NCBI RefSeq assembly: GCF_000021305.1
Contig: NC_011772.1
Location: 5,182,001-5,246,000 of the forward strand
Length of the DNA stretch: 64,000 nucleotides
Direction of reading: 5' to 3'
DNA from: Bacillus cereus G9842
GTDB lineage: Bacteria > Bacillota > Bacilli > Bacillales > Bacillaceae_G
A program made the translations under genes and the position numbers. Below the pieces are notes generated by a model, which was not told the origin of the DNA, made no database searches, and saw only the letters and a list, made by a program, of their open reading frames with translations. How positions within the stretch are numbered: position 1 is the stretch's first letter; every line of letters starts with the position of its first letter. Positions 59,821-64,000 of the stretch are shown here, piece by piece.

Positions 59821-60485
59821 GCTTCCCAATTCACTTTTACAAAACCATCTTTCACCATTAAACCACTTATATTGAATACATACTTTTCATTTGCTTTTAA
59901 TGTAGCTTTAAAAGTACCTTTTTTCGATTCACAAATCTCCTTTAATTCCTTTATCCCTTCTCCTTGTCTTTCATACAAGCTAAAGCATAAGTTACCACGC
60001 TTTGCATCTGTTTCATAAGAAAATGTTACTTCTGTATCTTTTGCATACTCCAGTTCAATATCTTTCCCAGCAATATCCCATGATGAGAATTTTGCCTCGT
60101 AACTTGTCTCCCCTTTCTTCTCATTTTCTAAATATATATCACCAGCTCTCCACATATCATCTAACGTTTGAACGAAAGCAAAGCCGCTAAGTAATACAAA
60201 CATCGCACTTGCAAATATAACAACTAATGTTACCTTTTGCTTTTTCATACCCTTCATCGTATATTCTCCTTCTACTTTCCGGCTATTTCTGCGTGTCATA
60301 TATAACAAAACTCCAATAAAAAATGGCAATATAATCGCTATAACACTCCACCACTTACTTATTCCACGCGTTTTCGCATCTGTATATACCCATGATGCTA
60401 CACATACTAAAAGTGCTATAAAAGCCAAAAACATTGTAATCCCAGCTATCTCAAATACTACAAATGGATTAGCGAACCCTATCAT
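59814..60485 (-). CDS. Membrane protein of an ECF-sigma operon, unknown
   Basis: A 223-aa protein with three membrane helices (about 12-33, 46-62, 84-106) and a C-terminal soluble domain of about 115 residues (SSWDIAGKDIELEYAKDTEVTFSY...), probably extracytoplasmic. The first half resembles small PLDc_N-like or YxlE-type membrane domains only weakly. Its start overlaps the preceding gene by 17 bp. Could modulate or sense for the sigma/anti-sigma pair upstream; no family assigned. Confidence 0.7.
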   Translation of the reverse strand: MIGFANPFVVFEIAGITMFLAFIALLVCVASWVYTDAKTRGISKWWSVIAIILPFFIGVLLYMTRRNSRKVEGEYTMKGMKKQKVTLVVIFASAMFVLLSGFAFVQTLDDMWRAGDIYLENEKKGETSYEAKFSSWDIAGKDIELEYAKDTEVTFSYETDAKRGNLCFSLYERQGEGIKELKEICESKKGTFKATLKANEKYVFNISGLMVKDGFVKVNWEAK

Positions 60486-60783
60486 GTAATTTATACTCCT
60501 TCTTTAAAAATGCCTGTATGACAACATATATAGGAATGTATATGTGCATCATAATAACTATCGTTATAATGACAGATATTTTATGATCCAAATGACTAAC
60601 AAACTGCTCTAGGGTGACTGTTAATACAATCATCCAAATAGCATGAATGAAAACAACCCATCTCTTTTCTAATTTTCGAGCATTTCGCACGCTCTGTTTC
60701 GTATGGTTTATTAGCTCTTCGTTAGGAACCATCTCTCCCGCTAAGCTACTTTTTATCTTCTGATCAAACTTATCTTCCGTCAT
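60469..60783 (-). CDS. Putative membrane anti-sigma factor
   Basis: A 104-aa protein from the ATG at 60783 (MTEDKFDQKIKSSLAGE), after GGAGGGG. The N-terminal cytosolic part (1-about 45) is followed by two membrane helices (about 46-64, 71-92). The start overlaps the end of the sigma gene by 14 bp, the usual sign of a sigma/anti-sigma pair. It has no cysteine and no HxxxCxxC zinc anti-sigma motif, so it is not a ZAS-type. The small two-helix plan recalls YxlC of the B. subtilis sigY operon; role inferred from context. Confidence 0.65.
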   Translation of the reverse strand: MTEDKFDQKIKSSLAGEMVPNEELINHTKQSVRNARKLEKRWVVFIHAIWMIVLTVTLEQFVSHLDHKISVIITIVIMMHIYIPIYVVIQAFLKKEYKLHDRVR

Positions 60784-61300
60784 AAACGAACCCCTCCAAA
60801 TGTTCTCGAATTTGCTTCTTCGCATAATTAAGGCGGTATTTCACTGTACCAATCGGTATATTTAATATTTCACTCATTTCTTTATAAGAATATTGTTCAT
60901 AATAGTAGAGTACGAGCACAGTTTTATACTTTTCATTCAATAACTGTATAACTTCCCGTATCATTTCCGCTTCCACTTTTTGAATACATTCTTCTGATAT
61001 ATTTACTTCATCTGCGAAATCTATTTCTCCACCATCTTCTTTATGAAACAAATCCAATATTCGATCTTTCCACCTTTTTTTCTTACGATAAAAATCATAA
61101 AACGTACGAACACAAATTGTAGCAATCCATTTTTTATAATTATCCACATAGGAAAGTTGATGCCTTGATGAAAAAACCTTTATCCACGTCTCTTGAAAAA
61201 TATCTTCCGCATCTTCTTTCGTTTTCGCTAACTTATAGCATAAGGAATATATTTGCTGCTTATATATATCAATTAATTCTTCTACCTTTTCTTCCATCAT
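60770..61300 (-). CDS. ECF-type RNA polymerase sigma factor
   Basis: A 176-aa sigma-70 family group 4 factor. Region 2 is at about 8-75 (AEDIFQETWIKVFSSRHQL; NYKKWIATICVRTFYDFYRK) and region 4 at about 118-168 (LNEKYKTVLVLYYYEQYSYKEMSEILNIPIGTVKYRLNYAKKQI); there is no region 1 or 3. AGGAGGCTT ribosome-binding site; either of two adjacent ATGs may be used. First gene of a three-gene overlapping operon. Target promoters unknown. Confidence 0.9.
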   Translation of the reverse strand: MMEEKVEELIDIYKQQIYSLCYKLAKTKEDAEDIFQETWIKVFSSRHQLSYVDNYKKWIATICVRTFYDFYRKKKRWKDRILDLFHKEDGGEIDFADEVNISEECIQKVEAEMIREVIQLLNEKYKTVLVLYYYEQYSYKEMSEILNIPIGTVKYRLNYAKKQIREHLEGFVYDGR

Positions 61301-61379
61301 AAGCCTCCTGTCATTTATATAAGACGACGCAAATTATCCTTTTGTTTGATAAAATTTTATTTTTTTATTATCTCCATAC

Positions 61380-61415
61380 AAAAAGGCAATCACAACATCA
61401 TGTGATTGCCTTTTA
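61380..61415. terminator. Terminator-like hairpin upstream of the sigma operon, downstream of argS
   Basis: AAAAGGCAATCACA and TGTGATTGCCTTTT pair perfectly with a 6-nt loop and T-rich flanks. Probably ends the argS transcript after the repeat element. Confidence 0.8.
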
Positions 61416-61424
61416 TTTAAAAAC

Positions 61425-61570
61425 GAAAGTCCGCTTCCGCTTTTCTTTATGTCCAGCTCTGCCTCCTAGCCCCTTCTGTCTAAGAACCTTCCCCACGAGA
61501 AGATAAAATGCATCTTCTGTGGGAAAGAACCTTAGCCTTCGGGACTAAACAGTCGGCTCCGCTTTTCTTC
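61425..61570. repeat. Diverged hairpin repeat after argS
   Basis: It begins with GTCCGCTTCCGCTTTTC and TGTCCAGCTC, resembling the edge of the 122-bp repeats, and ends with AGTCGGCTCCGCTTTTC. The middle folds into a long imperfect hairpin: CTAAGAACCTTCCCCAC..GAAGA with TCTTC..GTGGG..AAG.ACCTTAG (about 61480-61540). Confidence 0.6.
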
Positions 61571-61571
61571 A

Positions 61572-63242
61572 TTACATTTTTTCTGGTGCAGATACTCCTA
61601 CGATTGCTAATGCATTTTGAAGCGTAGTGCGTACTGCTTTCATTAACTCGTAACGAGCTTTACTTAATTCTAAGTTATCTTGGTTTAATACTTTTTCTGC
61701 ATTGTAGAAGCTGTGTAATGCTGCTGCTAATTCAAATGCATAGCTTGTAATGCGGTGTGGCAGACGTTTTTGTGCTGCATCCGCAACTACAGCTGGGAAT
61801 TCACCAAGCTTTTTCAGTAACTCTACTTCTTTCTCAGAAGTAACAAGTTTGTAATTCACGTCTCCATCTGCAGCTAATCCTAACTCTTCACCTTGACGAA
61901 GGATACTGCATACACGAGCATGAGCATATTGTGCATAGTATACTGGGTTTTCATTAGATTTTGATACAGCTAAGTCCATATCGAAGTCCAAATGAGAATC
62001 ACCACTACGCATTGCGAAGAAGTATCGCATTGCGTCCACGCCTACTTCTTCCATAAGCTCACGAAGTGTAACTGCTTTACCTGTACGCTTACTCATTTTC
62101 ATTTTTTCACCATTTTGGTATAGTTGTACCATTTGGATGATTTCTACTTCAAGTGTTTCTTTATCGTAACCTAGCGCTTGAATAGCAGCTTTCATACGAG
62201 GAATGTAACCGTGGTGGTCAGCACCCCAAATGTTGATTAGCTTATCGAAACCACGCTCTAATTTATCGCGATGGTAAGCAATATCTGGCGTTAAGTATGT
62301 GTAAGAACCGTCATTTTTAATTAATACACGGTTTTTGTCATCACCGTAAGTCATTGAACGGAACCAAGTTGCTCCGCCTTCTTCAAAGATTTCGTCACGC
62401 TCTTTTAATACAGTAAGTGCAGCATCGATTTTTCCGTTTTTGTATAATGATGTTTCTGAGAACCATACATCAAATTTAACACGGAAGCTCTCTAAGTCTT
62501 TTTGAAGTTTTGCTAACTCATATTTCAAACCGTATGAACGGTAGAATTCATAGCTTTCTTCAGCATCAGCTTTTGCGTAACGATCGCCAAACTCTTCAGC
62601 TAAACGTTTACCGATTCCAATGATATCCGCACCATGGTAACCGTCTTCTGGCATTTCTTTATCTAAACCTAAAGCTTGCATGTAACGAGCTTCAACAGAA
62701 AGAGCTAAATTATGAATTTGGTTACCGGCATCATTAATGTAGTACTCACGAGATACATCGTATCCTGCTTTTGCTAATACGTTACATAAAGTGTCACCCA
62801 CTGCCGCACCACGTGCATGTCCTAAGTGAAGGTCACCTGTTGGATTCGCAGATACGAACTCAACTTGTACTTTTTCACCTTTACCAGTGTTCGTTTCACC
62901 GTAAGCTTCACCAGCGTTTACGATTGTTGGAATTAAATCTGTTAAGTAGCTATTATCCATATAGAAGTTAATAAAACCAGGACCAGCGATTTCGATTTTT
63001 TCAATAGAAGCTTTTGCTTTATCGAAGTTTGCAACTAGTTCTTCTGCAATCATACGAGGTGCTTTTTTCGCAACGCGTGCAAGTTGCATTGCCATGTTTG
63101 TAGAGAAGTCACCATTTGTTTTATCTTTTGGAGATTCTAATACAACGTTTGGAATCTGTTCTTCTGTCGCTAATTCTGCCTTTAATACAGCAGCTTGAAT
63201 TTCTTCTTTAATCAATCCTTTTACCTGTTCTAAGGAATTCAT
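61572..63242 (-). CDS. argS: Arginyl-tRNA synthetase
   Basis: Class I aminoacyl-tRNA synthetase of 556 aa. It has an Arg-tRNA-specific N-terminal Add1 domain (1-about 110), the HIGH motif as HLGH at 139-142 ([13 protein letters not shown]), the KMSKS motif as KMSKRTG, and a C-terminal DALR anticodon-binding domain. Its ATG shares one base with the stop of the upstream ywiB-like gene (TAATG), so they are translationally coupled. Confidence 0.98.
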   Translation of the reverse strand: MNSLEQVKGLIKEEIQAAVLKAELATEEQIPNVVLESPKDKTNGDFSTNMAMQLARVAKKAPRMIAEELVANFDKAKASIEKIEIAGPGFINFYMDNSYLTDLIPTIVNAGEAYGETNTGKGEKVQVEFVSANPTGDLHLGHARGAAVGDTLCNVLAKAGYDVSREYYINDAGNQIHNLALSVEARYMQALGLDKEMPEDGYHGADIIGIGKRLAEEFGDRYAKADAEESYEFYRSYGLKYELAKLQKDLESFRVKFDVWFSETSLYKNGKIDAALTVLKERDEIFEEGGATWFRSMTYGDDKNRVLIKNDGSYTYLTPDIAYHRDKLERGFDKLINIWGADHHGYIPRMKAAIQALGYDKETLEVEIIQMVQLYQNGEKMKMSKRTGKAVTLRELMEEVGVDAMRYFFAMRSGDSHLDFDMDLAVSKSNENPVYYAQYAHARVCSILRQGEELGLAADGDVNYKLVTSEKEVELLKKLGEFPAVVADAAQKRLPHRITSYAFELAAALHSFYNAEKVLNQDNLELSKARYELMKAVRTTLQNALAIVGVSAPEKM

Positions 63243-63679
63243 TATTTTGCCTCCTTCAAATTAATTGTAATTGTATATCTGCCAGCTTCTTGTTCACTTA
63301 GAAGCAATGCGTACGTTAAGAAGAGTTGTCCTTTTTTCTTTTCATCCGACCATTTAAAAAGAACGTTATCAGTTTTCGTTTGCAGTGCAAACGTACCAAG
63401 TTCACTCGTATACGTACCCGTTGTCCATTCACCTTTCACATGCGTCTGACGCATAGAAATAGCACCTGAACGCATAATGAGAACTTGTTCATCTTGAATT
63501 TTAATAATTGTTTTCACTTCGCCTTGTTCGTTCGGCTCCTGGAATGTTACATATGTACCTTGACCTTTTACATAGTATTGACCATTTGCTTCAAAAGCAA
63601 CGGTTTCCTTCCTCGCCCCTTCACGGATTTCTGTTACGAAATGAACGTGTACCGGCAAGCCTGCAAGTTGTTTCTTCAC
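63242..63679 (-). CDS. ywiB: YwiB-like DUF1934 protein
   Basis: A 145-aa lipocalin-like beta-barrel family protein (DUF1934), always found next to argS in Bacilli. I place the start at the GTG at 63679 (then [16 protein letters not shown]), 8 nt after AAAGGTG; a TTG six codons upstream is the alternative. The [16 protein letters not shown] segment is the family core. Function unknown. Coupled to argS by TAATG. Confidence 0.82.
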   Translation of the reverse strand: MKKQLAGLPVHVHFVTEIREGARKETVAFEANGQYYVKGQGTYVTFQEPNEQGEVKTIIKIQDEQVLIMRSGAISMRQTHVKGEWTTGTYTSELGTFALQTKTDNVLFKWSDEKKKGQLFLTYALLLSEQEAGRYTITINLKEAK

Positions 63680-63881
63680 GTCTTGCACACCTTTCAAATG
63701 TTATAGATATTAAATACTACTTATAATAAATCACTTTTCCTATCATATCAAAAAAAGACGCTGTCTGTCTGCTGAAAAATCAGGAAAACTCCATTTCAAA
63801 AAATAATTCCCTCCTACTTTATTTCATATGATAAAATATTTTTTAAATCTAAATATTCTTTTAATTATAGAGGTGAATTCA

Positions 63882-64000
63882 ATGATACCAACAAAGTTAA
63901 AAAAGGGTGATGAAATACGCGTGATTTCACCATCCTGTAGTTTAAGTATTGTTTCAAATGAAAATAGAAAACTTGCTATAAAAAGATTAACTGACATGGG
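63882..64000 (+). CDS. S66-family LD-carboxypeptidase/MccF-like protein (5' part only)
   Basis: Only 39 codons are visible before the right edge, starting MIPTKLKKGDEIRVISPSCS after AGAGGTG. The opening LKKGDEIRVISPS and the following RLTDMG are typical of the S66 serine peptidases, which trim murein tetrapeptides (LdcA) or cleave microcin C-like aminoacyl nucleotides (MccF). The catalytic residues lie outside, so subfamily is uncertain. Confidence 0.75.
   Translation, partial: MIPTKLKKGDEIRVISPSCSLSIVSNENRKLAIKRLTDM

Noticed and set aside
63242..63697. T-box leader upstream of argS
   Set aside because: argS is translationally coupled to the ywiB-like gene, and no T-box sequence (TGGNACCGCG-like) was seen upstream.

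Overview
The window is a chromosomal segment of a Bacillus cereus group bacterium (B. cereus/thuringiensis type). Gene order follows the Bacillus atp-upp-glyA-ywl-spoIIR-prfA-rho-murA-fba-spo0F-pyrG-rpoE backbone. It carries copies of a 154-155 bp repeat with ATAAA ends that looks like bcr1, and an nprB/plcR/papR locus with perfect PlcR boxes. PlcR is full length (285 aa), which argues against B. anthracis, where plcR is known to carry a nonsense mutation.

Layout. 1-3400: 5' part of the F1Fo ATP synthase operon (atpZ-like, atpI, B, E, F, H, start of atpA), all on the minus strand behind a clear sigma-A promoter. 3.7-12.4 kb: upp, glyA, ywlG, rpiB, ywlE (protein-arginine phosphatase), a PTS EIIA, a divergent doxX/flavin-reductase pair, small membrane proteins including an unlisted 42-aa ORF, mntP and the Sua5-type threonylcarbamoyl-AMP synthase. 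12.5-18.7 kb: ywlB-like GNAT, spoIIR, prmC, prfA, tdk, a cysteine-free L31, rho. 19.3-26.8 kb: glpX, murA, fba, spo0F, divergent ywjG, pyrG, rpoE. 26.9-34.4 kb: a fatty-acid oxidation cluster (FadF-like Fe-S oxidoreductase, thiolase, 3-hydroxybutyryl-CoA dehydrogenase, two acyl-CoA dehydrogenases, TetR regulator) with two related FadR-like operators.

34.7-46 kb: plus-strand phospholipase-D/cardiolipin synthase-like gene, uvsE and a membrane GGDEF-EAL protein; then papR (48 aa, signalling peptide ending ADLPFEF), plcR, the secreted M4 protease nprB, and a YvfRSTU-like ABC transporter/two-component operon. 46.2-59.8 kb: methionine aminopeptidase; an approximately 3190-aa LPXTG-anchored collagen-adhesin-like protein with about 21 SpaA/CnaB repeats, preceded by a long leader with an early attenuator-like terminator; a PlcR-box-preceded secreted M28 aminopeptidase; a small secreted protein. 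59.8-64 kb: a three-gene ECF-sigma operon, argS with the ywiB-like gene, and the start of an S66 carboxypeptidase.

Two kinds of short dispersed repeat sit between genes. One is a 122-bp unit that can fold end to end into a long hairpin and shows compensatory changes between copies. The most notable non-coding structures are a perfect 17-bp hairpin that buries the ribosome-binding site of the gene after spoIIR, a 9-bp stem that covers the mntP ribosome-binding site, and the attenuated leader of the giant adhesin. I found no CRISPR array, tRNA, rRNA, intact insertion sequence or prophage.
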